Position numbers and translations under genes: made by a program
Origin: Plutella xylostella
Lineage: Eukaryota > Arthropoda > Insecta > Lepidoptera > Plutellidae
NCBI RefSeq assembly: GCF_932276165.1
Contig: NC_063994.1
Span: 10,788,001-10,852,000, forward strand
DNA: 64,000 nt
Direction of reading: 5' to 3'
Notes under the pieces: model-generated
The model's database searches: none
What the model was told of the DNA's origin: nothing
What the model saw: only the letters and a program-made list of their open reading frames with translations
Part shown: piece by piece, positions 43,301 to 56,800 of the stretch
Layout of the letters: every line of letters begins with the position of its first letter
Position numbering within the stretch: the first letter of the stretch is position 1

Positions 43301-46300
43301 AAATGGTCCAAGCTTGGGAAGGCAGTTTAGACCTTGGGGATATGCACAAAGGTTCCATTCGTGAGAACCAGGTGCAGGTACTGAAACCCCCACAGCGATG
43401 GCTGTGATAAGTAGTTAGCTCGCTCATCCTAACTATCCTTAACTAATATTATAAATGCGAAAGTAACTGTGTCTGTCTGTCTGTTACTCTTTCACGCCAA
43501 AACTACTGAACGGATTTGAATGAAATTTGGTATACATATTGTCTAGACCCTGGGAAAGAACATAGGCTACTTTTTATCCCGGAATTCCCACGGGAAAACT
43601 ATTTAGGGTGAAGCGAAGCGCGCGGGAACATATTATTATAATTTAAGTCTTTTTGAAAATCTTTTTTGCCATCTGGCTCAGGAGTTTCTTGCCTCCGTTC
43701 TTCTCCTAAGGGTGAATTCGTCCAAACATCACGTTACACGAGAATAACTATACCGGAATTAAAATTATACGCGAGTAAATATCTAGGATAAGTACATTTG
43801 CATTGTACCAAGTTATACCATGATTAAATTGAATGAACGAGGAACGAAACTGTAATGCAACTAAAATAAAAATAGTTGCGTTTCAAAGCATGCAATAGAA
43901 ATGACATGCCAACTTAGTTTGAATGGATTATAAAAGTATGAAATTGTTTATGTTTTAATATTTTATTCGCTGTTGTTATTCTGAGACTTTGCCTTTTAAC
44001 GTACTTTTGTTTATGTTTTGACAGATGTGTTTATATGTCATTATGACGGTTTTCTAATCAGCTGATGTGCTGCCGCCATTACAAAATTACTCTCGGATAA
44101 GCTCGTTACACGGTCAATTTTGGCGGTATAACATTTTATTCTTGGGATAAGCTAGTTATCTTGGTTTCAGGTTTGGTAGAATGCAAAATCTGCTTACTCG
44201 CGAGTAACTGGTACTTTACTCGTGAGTAAAAAGTTACTCGACGTTGGTCGAATCCGCCCTAAGACAGAAAGAGCCCCCCCCCCCTTATCCGAACGGAGAG
44301 TAGTTTGTAAAAATTGACGTTCATCAGATGAATAAAAACCTTTGACTTTGAGAATAGAACAGGTGCGTACCCTTGGCGCGGTGTGCGTACCGCAGCGTGG
44401 TGACGGTCTCGTCGTAGTTGTACTGCGCCGGCCCGATGTTCGCGATCATGATGGTCTTGCTGTTGCCCCCGAGAGAATCCTGCAGGATGCGCGTCAGCTT
44501 CGAGTCTCTGAGGAGACAAAACAATTACATTTACTAGAGTGCACTGATTGATGATTAAAGAGAGATAGGAGAGGGAGGGATGCGGTTGAAATTCAAGGGC
44601 ATTGATTGAAGTACGGTGGCCTGCGCCTAAAAGTATACAGGCGGAGTTTTTAAAATAGCGATCCCTGATGATGAAGGGACCAGCTACATCTGTTATAAAT
44701 CTGGGGACGTGTTGTGTGTGATCTGTGTAGCAGTGGTGTTTATGTGGATGTGCTTGAGCAGCATGCGAGCTTGAGATCGCTATTTTAAAAACTCCGCCTG
44801 TATACTTTTAGGCGCAGGCCACCGTACGTTTTCAACATTATCGCTTGACACGACGTTCCTTAAAGAGCTGCACTCCTGGTACCCACCCGTACGGCACATG
44901 ATGGTTTTTCTACGCCTGCACAAACACGTCGTTCCTTAAAGAGCTGCGCTCCTGGTACAACACCCACCTGTAGGGCACATGCGGGCTGTTCTCTGCGAGC
45001 GCGGAGATGACGTTCCCGAGCGAGCTGAGCGCCTGGTTGATGCGGCTGGCCTCGCGCAGCCGGTCGGCCGAGGCGTTGGTCTTGCGCTGCCGTTCGCTGC
45101 CTGCCAGGTCCACCAGGTTTAACTTGCCCACGCTGGAAGGTAATAGAAGGGTTGGTTTTTAGTTTATAAATGTCGGTAGACATCTCACACGCGGCTATGC
45201 AACCCTAAACCCTAAGTAGTGAGGACGCAGTGAATGTTTGAAAATATAAAAGGTGGTTAGGTAATATGGGCAGATATAATTAAATAGGTAAGGTGGGAGT
45301 GGTGGCGTAGCGAATAAGTTTTCGGCTCTCATTCGTGAGGCCGTGGGTTCGAATCCTGCCATCTAACGAGTTCATTGTACATACCTACTCAGACTAGACG
45401 TTACAGAAAGCCACTATCCTATAGGACTTCTATGCAGTCCTTAGAGAACAGACCGGATGTTTTCATTCAGTCCACTTTAGTGCACCTACAGTTGGGTCAT
45501 AGGGCCCTCAGCGGAAGCACCCGTCGGCTGATCCTGCCGCCCTGGTCGTTGAACTGACTCACTTCATTCAGTCAGTGGCTATGGAGTGTGCAACCCAAGT
45601 AACATTTTTGGTTTTAAAAAGGTTTTGAAAAGGTTCTAGAACCTTTGTATGGAAATCAACTCGTGAGACTTAGAAGGCTCGATAACCTTATATTAACCTC
45701 CTGAGTGCAAAAAGGGCCCACGTTTTAGAACCTTTCTGAGAGCTACAGCAAAACCTATAGCTCAAACACAGAACCTTTTGAACAACTTACACAGAACCTA
45801 AATAAAACCTTCACAACCTTAATTTAACGTTAACATAACCTTGGAAGACAGCTTTTAAGTTCTAAATTAGTCCTGGATGTAACTCTACTACAACTTGAAA
45901 CATATTTGATGGATATTTGTAATGCCTTCCCAGGACTCTCGGGTCTTAAAATGTTTCTGTGTAAGATTTTATAATAATTATAATAAATGGCGCCATTACC
46001 TGACACTTTCCAAGACTCAAAATGGCTAACTTGTAAATGTTGTATTAATAGAAAATATAGTAAGTAGTTAGGCTGAAGTCAGGAAATATGAAAACCTTGT
46101 GCGACTAGCACTTTATTGTGATACTTTCGGATAATAGTTCTGTATAAGTGACGGGCCTTTTGTAAATGATAAATTTGAAGATATTTTAATTAAAAAAAAT
46201 AGATAAAATTTTATGTTTGGTATAAATTTATATAAGAAATAAAAGTACTGTCTATATAAAAAAAACATATATTTGGAATAGTATAGGAAACGCTACTGAA

Positions 46301-47793
46301 TTTTCCCTTATTAATTAAAATGTATCTTTTTGGTAAGTTTTTTTTTTTATTTCAGTGAAAAAATATGGCGGCCGTTAGGAAATTACTAAAAAGCATTAAA
46401 CATATTTTGAGGATGCCTCTAAAGCTTTAAAATATTCTTGTAGGACTTAAATCATGCCTTTAGCTCATAGCCAGTGCTTAATGCTTTTGGTTTTCACCAA
46501 GTAGTCCTAATTTGTTTGCCTAGACAACTCTTATCAACCTAAAGGTTTAAGATAGGTTTTAAAAAATACTTATAAGTAATTTAAATATTCCATAACTTTA
46601 TGGTTGTATCAAGGTTAAAAATTTAACCTTAAGCTCTCACTTTAGCATTAATGCTAGCTTTTCTAGAAGTAAATCAGGAGTCTACGAAAACTATATGATC
46701 CTAGAACTATATGCTCCTGAAATACATGTTAAAATAACGTTAATATAAACTCTTATCAGCAGCTACAAGGTTGTATTAATAAACAATTAGTTTTAGGACT
46801 TAGTAATCATTCTCAAGTACTCAATATGACCAGATAGCAAAGCATTAACCTTTTCACAACCCTTATAAAACCTAAAGGCATTTCTTACAACCTAAGCTCG
46901 AATGAAATGTTACTTGGGAACTCATGACATTGCTTCCGATACAGATATTAACTGTACTTAGATGTGAGATGTGATCTATTGTTGACATAGATAATCGATA
47001 GCGCCATGATCAAAGTCAAAGTCAAATATTTTTATTCATCGTAAAAATATAAAATTTTCTGATGAACGTCAATTTTTACAAACTACTCTCCGTTCGGATA
47101 AGGGGGGGATCATTTGTTTTCAATCATCTAAATTTTATCAAAAACGCAACAATCCTAAAGTAGTTTTGACTCTTAAACCTACCTTGGGTGGGTGGGGCCT
47201 ATGTTTTCCTCATTAGATATAATCTGTATAAGAGCACTGATGACTTGCATCAACAACTAACTAATTTGGCATTCATCGCACCATACCAGTAACATACACC
47301 CACTGGCCCATTCTCATTACTAGTCAATCATTTCATTACTCACGCGGCCCACGGCGTGCGTGTACGCATGTCGACGCGTCTGTTCATTCATTACTTGATT
47401 GTACACATATCGAGACGTTGATGGTACTAACTCATAAATAGTAGCAAATGTATTCAGTAGCTCCGTTATCACAAGTTAGAGAACTTTGTACTTGCATATC
47501 AACAAACTAATTACGGAAAGATCTATGTAGGTAGAGTGTAGGGCTGCATTTCTTTGTGCGTCTTTCAAATTCAAATATTCTTTATTTCTTTAACAAACTT
47601 ATAACTAGTTACATACAAGGTTGGAACCACCTAGTAAGCATAAAAATACTTGTGACAGGTGGTCCCGCTCTTTTCATAGCATATAGTGGCTGTTTTCTAA
47701 TTAGGACGTTAAGTAAGTACAAACATTATTTTTAAATTAAGTAGGTATACAAATTAGTTATATTTAAAGTAATGTGGTTAGTGTGTGTGTGTG

Positions 47794-47836
<43 letters not shown>

Positions 47837-50800
47837 GGGTGAGTGTATATATGTGTGTGTGGGTGTGTGTGTGTGTATGTGTATATGTGTGGGTGTGTAT
47901 GTGTGTGTGTGTGTATGTTTGCTGCTACATACCATTTAATAATTTATTTATGCTGTAAATAAATAATTACATAAATATATAATCTACGATGAATATTTTA
48001 GGAGTTTCTCTACGTCACCGTAATCAAGTTTATCTAGCCATTCTGTAACAGTCCTTTTACAATCGCGAATAATCATAGGGTATATGCTAAGAGCTTTGTT
48101 TACCTGTTTGTATACGTGAGCTGCTTGCTTGTCGTATTGATTACTTGCAAATGCCGTTTTTTTAAAAATTAAGTAAGTAATATTTAGACGAACCACCCCA
48201 TACTGGTATACAATACATTAGGATAGGTTGGGCTAGTGCAATATATATTTTAGTCAAAAGTGCGGGTGACGCTACATGTCTTAGAATTTTAAAAATCCAT
48301 ATCAACTTTCGAATCCTGCCTGTTACAAGATCTATTTGTAAGTGCCACGTCAAGCGTTGATCTATAATAACTCCCAGATATCTAATAGAGTGCACTTTGT
48401 CTAGAGTGGGGCAGTTGCAGAAGTTAATACAGTCGTGTATTTTTAGGTTGAAAGTATTGTCTGGCTGTGAGTTATTATATATCGAAAAACATACGTACTT
48501 AGTTTTCTCTGCATTAAGTGTAAGGAGGTTGTTTTTAAGCCACTTAGAAACGATAACTAATCCGGATTCACTTACTCTTTTAGCATGTTCCCATGAGTCT
48601 CCCGAAAAAACCAGTGCAGTATCATCAGCATATGCAAAAATGTTTCCGTTAGCCAAGTTTAATTCACACAAATTATTTATGTAAATTAAAAATAAAGTCG
48701 GTCCTAAGACACTCCCCTGCGGAACACCGTAACTAACACTTGTTACATTGCTGATGAACTGCCCAATTTTGACGCTTTGTTTCCGGTCCGTAAGATAGTC
48801 TTTAAATAAATCCAAAGGTGTTCCTCTAATGCCGATTTTTTCTAGTTTTTGAATAAGAATGGGTACGGATACGGTATCAAAAGCCTTTTTTAGGTCTAAA
48901 AAGACAGCGAGGCACTTTTTACCACGGTCAAGTTGGTCAACAACTACAGAACTTAACGCGGCCACAGCATCTTCTGTCGATTTTCCATTTCTGAAACCGA
49001 ATTGGGAGTCTGATAACATCTTGAATTTGTCTAGGTATTTCATAAGCCGTGTGTTTATTAGTTTTTCCAAAATTTTTGAGATAGCGGGTAGCACTGAAAT
49101 TGGTCTGTAATTGCTGACCTCCTTGTCGTTCCCACTCTTAAATACTGGCGTAATGATGGCTTGTTTTAGAGAGGAGGGGAACACACCTTTACAAAAACAC
49201 AAGTTTGTCAAATGACAAATTATCGGTAAGACTTCACTTTTAGCAAATTTAAGAAAATGTGTAGCAACATTATCCCACCCAGGAGCACTGTTAGAGTTAA
49301 GACTCATAAGGAGATTTCCCACTTCTGTAAGGGAGGTGTCAAGTAGAACAAAGGATGATGTCTGTGAGTAGAAAGTGTCCGAACTACCTTCATCTATATG
49401 AGCACCAGCCAAACACTTTTCCGCTGTACAAGTCTTTGAATATATCGTTGCCATTGGATAAGGGACTTACGAGTATTTACAATAAACTATGACACCACTA
49501 CTCAAACGAAGACAACATAATGCCTGTACCAGTGCCATCAATACTTATTATCCAAATTATTATAATTCCATCTGGCAAATTTCAAAAGCCTTCTAATTTC
49601 TTCAGGCTCTCACATACAATCGTATTTACCAATCTGCTATCACCATGCGACACTACAATCAACAATGAACAAGATATTACACCGGTTGCCCCTATACATA
49701 TTGCATGCGTATCGCACATCACACGCACGCTACCTTCTACGGAGGAAGTGTTTGTGTAACGCAAGCATCATTACTGCGTGTCTGTGTGTCTGTAGATGTA
49801 CTGCCAGCCAGACGTGCAAACACAGACGGAACGACCCATTAACTGATCCAATGCACTTCGGGTCACAACTGGATTGAATCAATATTTACTTCATTTGCTA
49901 CAGTAGGCAGAGTCTACAGACATAAAATATATAGAGGTACATAGTACCTACAAATATGGAGAATGCATGAACTAAATCAACATTAAATTCAGTAAAAGAG
50001 GATAAACTCGGAAGTACACAGTCCTGATAGCAACAACAGATTCAGACGCGGAGACCCTCCCAAGTAGCAAAAATATGTGCAATAAAGGTAACGGCCACGT
50101 TCCTGTTTTGCTATCATGTGCTGTAAAGGTCCCGTAATTAGTCGAATTATGGTCGCGGCAGCGCTGTCTCGACGCGAAAAGGGCACAAATTATACAGCAA
50201 TTCAGTGCTAAGACAGTCGAGTAATTGTGACCAAGAAGCTTAAATAGTAGGTTAAAAGTCGAGTAAAAGTAAACTGCACCCAATTTAGGGCTGTCATAGC
50301 AATTTTGTTGCAGCTTCTACACTAAGGGTGCAGTTACAGCGATGTGGTGCTCATTAATCGACAAATAAATAGAATTATAGCTGCCGAGTTGCTACAACTC
50401 TTCATTTTTGTGCGATAAATGCAACAAAATTACTTTCTCCCTACTATTTAGCTATATTTTAGCCACGCTGTTGCAGAAAAATATAAGGAACTAAAACTGT
50501 GGATTGTGTCTTCTCTATCATTTGAAAGAGATAGATATAACCGATTCCAAAAGCATATTATCTTTATTATTTACTAAATGAGTTATTTCGAGTGCAATTT
50601 CTTTGGTTGCATTTTACACATTCGTATACGAAAAATCTTAAACGCATTTAACTTTATCGATAAAGTAATATGAATTCCTTAACATATGTTTAAGGGCTAT
50701 GTTAAATCTTTCTGAAAAAATAGTAAATTTGATCAAAATTTATTAAATAATTTATAAAAATAAAATCATAGCCATCTTTGTTCGTATATTGCTATTACAG

Positions 50801-53800
50801 CACTGTTAATAGATTTTTGATAGAATAATAGTTACAATGTTGCACTTATAGCATAGCAAGCAGCCATTATGAAATAAATTTAGGGTTCCTCAATGTAAAA
50901 CCCTTAACTTGACTAACCCGAGTTGGGATTAATCTCATTCGATGTCTATTATTAAATGTAATTTAATTACCGTTTGGTTCATATTTGCTTCATATAATAC
51001 TTAATGATAATGAAATGAACTACTAATGTTCCCATAAGTCGGTTATATATCGCAAAGTTCCGTTCCCGTGGTAATATCGGAAAAAAAGTATCCTATGTGA
51101 TATGTCCCAGATAAAAATCTCGGGGTAGATCATCTTCATCGAACGCGAGCGCAACTACCTAAATGACACTGTAGTTTCGAAACTCGAATCAACCTAAAAG
51201 CCATGCCGCACAATGTTATCGTGCTGGCTTATTACACCTTCCTAAATCAGTCGTCTTTCTTATTTGCCTTTAAAAATAAAAATATATTACGATAAAAAAC
51301 TTTATTTTCTTTACACGATAAAAAAATATTATATTGATTTTCAGAATAGAATATTATAGCAAACATAGGTCATTAAAATGGTGAATTGATTTAACAATTA
51401 AGAGTGATTTATTGATTGCAAAGCAAGCATGCATACTAATTAAATAAAGCAGAATAAAATTGTGCAGACATTCGATTTCTTCAGTTGTTTTCTGTGGAGC
51501 AACGGAAGTCGGAACCACTTGACGTTTCGGCCATCGCACTTGACGAATTTTGAGACAAATACTTTGTTTGACCTTTAGTTTTCATTTCTTCTATAAACGT
51601 AACCAAAATGCTATTACTGAATTATTTATCGAATTAATGTGCCACAATAGCATTTCAAATAGAATATTGAGCTATTACAGTTATTTGAGAGCTTTTATTC
51701 GAAATGTCGATTAATGAAGCTATAAGAGTTACAATGATGAGTAATAGTTCTATAATAGCAACCTGAACAATCAATAAGCGAATTAATAACTCCTATAGCT
51801 CTTTTTCAGCACTAATGTGTGCGTTAATAAAAATAAAATAGCTTTTATAGAAATGTCGAATAAACGGGCTATATAGGTCGAATATTGGTCGAGTAGATGC
51901 GTATTCCACATTGTTACTGCGCAATTTAGATAAAAATGCTTATTAATAGCTGGACCACTTTTATAGCACAATCTAGTAAAATTTCAGCCATTAATCGATA
52001 TTTATTCGATTTTAAGTTCTATAAATGGGCCCTTATTCGACCATTTTGCTTGTTGGGCTATTATGTAAATGTGACAGGCACGCGACTACAACTTGTCAAC
52101 TGGCAAAAAACAAAACCACAAAATTTTACAAGTTTAGTGCTTTTTTACTGTGCTTCATTCATTGCCTGACTGAATTGGGTTACGATCAAATATATAACGA
52201 ATTTGATCCAATTATGAAAGGCAAATGCAATACGTTTGTTCTTCACAAACATTACAAAACAACCGAATAATACAGGTAAGTAGTAAGTCATAAAATATAG
52301 GCCTAATATAGGTGGAACAGCAGCACAAACATAAATAATCGGAAGTAGCACTTCATTATGTCATTGGTTATCGAGTGTTTGCTTCGCCACGGTCATAGTG
52401 GCCCACGCACCGCACGGGGCAGTGCGCTATACACTCTACTACTTGGTGATAGAGCCATTATTAGTGTGGCTAGATCTAGGTAGATGACATAGGAAGCTGC
52501 AGAATTGACCGCCAAAATCGCAGGTGTGAAGTTAAAGACAAACGTGTATTTCGATGGTTGATTACTGGCCTATCAAAAACATTAATAGCACATAACAGAG
52601 ACAAACTGCCCCAAACGGCAAACTAAAAGGGAAAACGTTTGGATTGTTTTTGAATGTTTTCAGTATTCAGGCACACAGTCGTCTGTTATCGGTGTAGTCC
52701 CTGAAAAGCGCTCCAAATGAGGGAAAAAAAAAATATTAATAAGGTTTATTTTGTACTACAAAATGGTGGCATAAAAAATATCAGACTGCACTACATTTAC
52801 TATACGGCACGGCTACCAAAAGTATGTACGTCATTATGTACTATGGTATGGTAGTCTCTGTACATTGTACCTATCTATCTGAATTTATGTATACCGTCCT
52901 TCAAGCAGGAACCTACACATTCATTTAGCGACGCAATCCGCGCCCTACTTCCCAACAGGCTGCGTCCTATTCAACGTTCAAGAGCTAGGAATCATGAGAT
53001 AACTTGAAAGTTTCAGTAACTACGCGTATATTATTTCTTATTAATGCTCTTCTAAAATATGTATACTCTATTTCAACCTTGAAGTCGAAAATTACAAGTG
53101 TGGAATTGTAAATTTTTATACTTAGGCAGGTTGTAAGTTTTTTATTGATCAATTAGTACACAAAAGCAACGAAGGTTACAGTTAAAAAAGCAATCATAAT
53201 CATACTTGTCATGACTCACGAGCCAGCGACTGAGTTTACTGTAGAAACACCCAAATATACTCACTAGAACCATTGTTACAAACATTACAAACGTACAAAA
53301 AATAACTCTATTTTGAGCAAATTGTTTTAAATAATTGTAAGTGGCGTAGAAGCAAATTATCATAATTTAGTGGATCATGATAACAATATCGATATATTAT
53401 TAGATACACTATTTAAGTGATTACCGACCGATATGCCGATGCAGTATTATTATCAATTTAAGTGACTATAGCGGTTTATTCATTGATGTTAATAATAGCA
53501 TATATATGTTCCTTTTCCCAAAATTAATACAAATGGTAGCATATAAATTTAATTTGAGCTAATAGCGAGAAATACCCTATATCTAAATAAGTAATGCAAA
53601 AGTATGCAAAGCATTCCTGTAAATGCAAAGGCCTGAAAACACAAACTCAGTTATGATAATAATATGAAATGCAGCCTGGAACCTACCGATATCCCCTCAG
53701 TTACCCTCCGACTGATGTTCATGTTAATTTCTGGAAAACACGAGGGGAGGTCTTAACAACAACTGAAACTTCGGGAAATTAGTGGTAGTTCCCCCACGAT

Positions 53801-56800
53801 TGGTTCCAATTCACGGCAGTTATAGCGATTGTTTAATACTTATAGAAAGGGCCTGTAGTTATCTGCTACGATAGCGTATTCATATCATTTTACATACTTA
53901 TATAGAAAAAAGTTTATTTCAGCGAAATGAAAACAAGTAAACAGAAAAACAGAGACTACTAGACAACATACGAGAACGTTCCGACGAATTAAAGAAAATA
54001 AAATGAGATTGGTAACCCGAAGTAATCATAACAATAAGATCGTTATAAAACACAAGTGCCGAATGCTGGTGCTGAAGGCTGCTGAAACCGTGGAGCCTTC
54101 ACGCCTCGCCGCCCGAGACCAGTGCCATTGTGTAATACCTTTATTATACTACGTGCTATTCTACTGCTGTAAACAAACATTGTAGACGGTACTTTGTTAC
54201 ATTCTAGTAGTAAATTTATGTACATAAGAGGCCATAAACAGTTCATTTTACGAATACCAACTTTTTTATTCAACTTTCCTATTATTCTACCAAACATAGC
54301 AAACCGTCAATGCAGCAACAAGATTTCTGAAGAATCTGCTCAGCATCAGAGTTCTCCGTAGCGATGCTTCCTACAATCTCCTCGTCGTGGACATCAGACA
54401 ATGCCGGTAACTCGGAGAATGTAAACAAACGTTCCTACATGGATCGATCGTTACGGCGATAGCGCATAAAAAACGATTTAGATATAAACACGTGTATTTA
54501 TAGAGTAAGTACATAAATGTATGCGCACGCTCCGCGCTTCCCGTGTTCCATATTCAAACTGTTAACGTTCCATTAAGGTGCCAGCTGGCCGCCGACGACA
54601 AGAGGTTGCAGTAGACGTAGTACGTGTCGCAAGTCGCAACCTCACTACATTAATTTCTATATATTTTATGGACGTCTCTTCGAGCGTGATGTTGCAAGTG
54701 CCAAATTAGTCCCTTAGAAACTGATAGAAACCACTAGTGACGATGCGACACAAAGCCTGCTGCTGCAACTTTATGCCGTTGGCGGCCAATTTATTGGTCA
54801 TTCATGTTTAATTGTTGTTGCGTTGCCTAGTTCCACAGTGGACGCGAAGGAAGTGGAATGCAATATACCTTGATTTACTAACTTTTTTGGCAATTCCGAC
54901 CTTTTCAGAGCAAATTTCGGTAGCAATAATGTCAAGTACGTCGGAGTCAGTCACGCTGTCTGCCACCGGCCCGCAGCTGACATTACTACCACTTTTTACA
55001 AGTTATTTAATACAACATTCAAACTATTATGTAATTACAAGAGTTATTAATAAAATTTTGAATGTATACTGTGAAAAGATATTTAGTACTTACTTAAATA
55101 ATGAAATGTTTATTGACAACGTTTTTCTTTTACAAATCCTGTTAAATTAAAATGTGAACTCTAGTAAAATAAGGATAGGAACGTACCTTTCCCAAAACTC
55201 TTCATTGTAGCCACAGTCCATTGAGTCTACAGTTTTACATAAAATCTGCACAAAGATTCCGTATACAACCTCGCGTAAAGGTCGCCACGCAATGAGTGTA
55301 TGACTGTATGTATGAATCCCACAGGATCATCGCGTCATCACCAGATTGATCTCAAGTGACGCCCACAGGTGTGAGTGTCACTCCTCTTAGCCCGGCCTAG
55401 ATCCAGGCCCAGCCGAGTCTAGCTCATGAATTGTTTATGATGAATTGCATCATAAACAAGATCCAGAGTTGTTTGGTTTACATTTCTATGTTTATTTCTC
55501 TATGTCCAGATTGTCCAACAGTATATCTGGATCTTGACGTTACTACTTTCTTATAAACACGTACGCAGGTTTTTTTTAAACTATTAGGTCAATATAACAT
55601 TAGACTTGATAAATTATTGAGTTCAACATTGCCTTCCGAAACATCTGTAGACGGATAAATGACCAATGAATATAAAATTATAAACGCTGAAACAAATAAA
55701 CCCACTTAGCCGCAATTCAGAGTATGAGCGATGTCTGGAGTGCGGTCTGATTGCCGAGGTGACCTCAATACCGCAATGAGAAGGCGGGGGCTTACCTTAG
55801 TACCTATTTTTTTACTTAGTTATAAATATTACAAAAAAAAAAACCGGCCAAGTGCGAGTCGGGCTCGCGCACAAAGGGTTCCGTAGCAGCAAATATAATA
55901 AACTTTAAATCAACCTATCTCAAAAACTATAAGGCCCACTTGCGTGGATCACAGGGTTAAAAATATAAACTCAGAGGTAACTAACTCAGGGTTAACTTAG
56001 TAAAATTTTAACCCGGACTTTTGATTGCGCTAATGGAAAATAACCCTGAGTTAGCTAACCTGACATTTCTTTTTGCACTCTGTGAATCTATGTCCCGTTC
56101 CAGCCTGAAAGGGACCAAGTTTCTATTGCCGTAAAAAAACATTGTCTTCTATCTCGTTTTCACCTCACGTCTTTGGATAAAACTATCCCTCTCTATTTCC
56201 ATTTTCGCAATCTGTCAGTAATTTGTATTTTGTTTACAAAGTGTCATATTTGTGATTTCCTTGTAGATATACATTACGAAAATTATAAAAAATTGAAAAG
56301 AAACGGCGGTAGCTCAGTCGGGTAAACGCTCGCTTCTCACACAAAAGATGCGTGTTTGGATCCTAGCGCAGACATACCAATGAGTTCTTTGGAATTTAAG
56401 TACAATGTGTGGCAACTTACTACCACACATTCTACTTACCACAAAACGTTCAAGAACCTTATCATAAGCAGCTCTCTTCAATCTAACCGTACCAGCAAGC
56501 AATACTCAACCAATAACAACAGCAAGTATTGATTTTATTGAACACATCGCGGTTGCAAGTTGTGCTTTAGATAACAGCAAAGATAGCCCTGTAAAGAGCT
56601 GTTTCTGGAAACAAAGAGGGAGTTCCGAAAATAATTGTTCAGCAAGCTCAAGCAAGCAGTAGCAGCGACCACCGCCGTCACCGCGGCAGCTCGGACAGGA
56701 GAGCCTCCGACAGCGCAGAAAAGGAACGAGTCCCCGTGCATTCCCAACGCCACGAGTATTTAAGTTAGCACCGCGCGTATAAGTAGGCTTATTTTCCGTA

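Larger units (their letters stand above)
47567..49510 (-). mobile_element. 5'-truncated LINE with reverse transcriptase fragment
   Basis: The reverse-transcriptase frame is followed by a short C-terminal frame and a 3' end TTAAAGAAATAAAGAATATT ... TTGAATTTG at 47567. A (TG)n-rich microsatellite (47787-47928) lies within the 3' part. It sits in the large Klp68D intron, sense to that gene. Endonuclease and ORF1 are missing. Confidence 0.8.

Noticed and set aside
47732..47935. Thr/His-rich open frame on the minus strand
   Set aside because: It is produced by a (GT)n compound microsatellite.
54812..55150. 112-codon open frame in the large kinesin intron
   Set aside because: No recognisable domain, AT-rich codons and no supporting context. 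Treated as chance.
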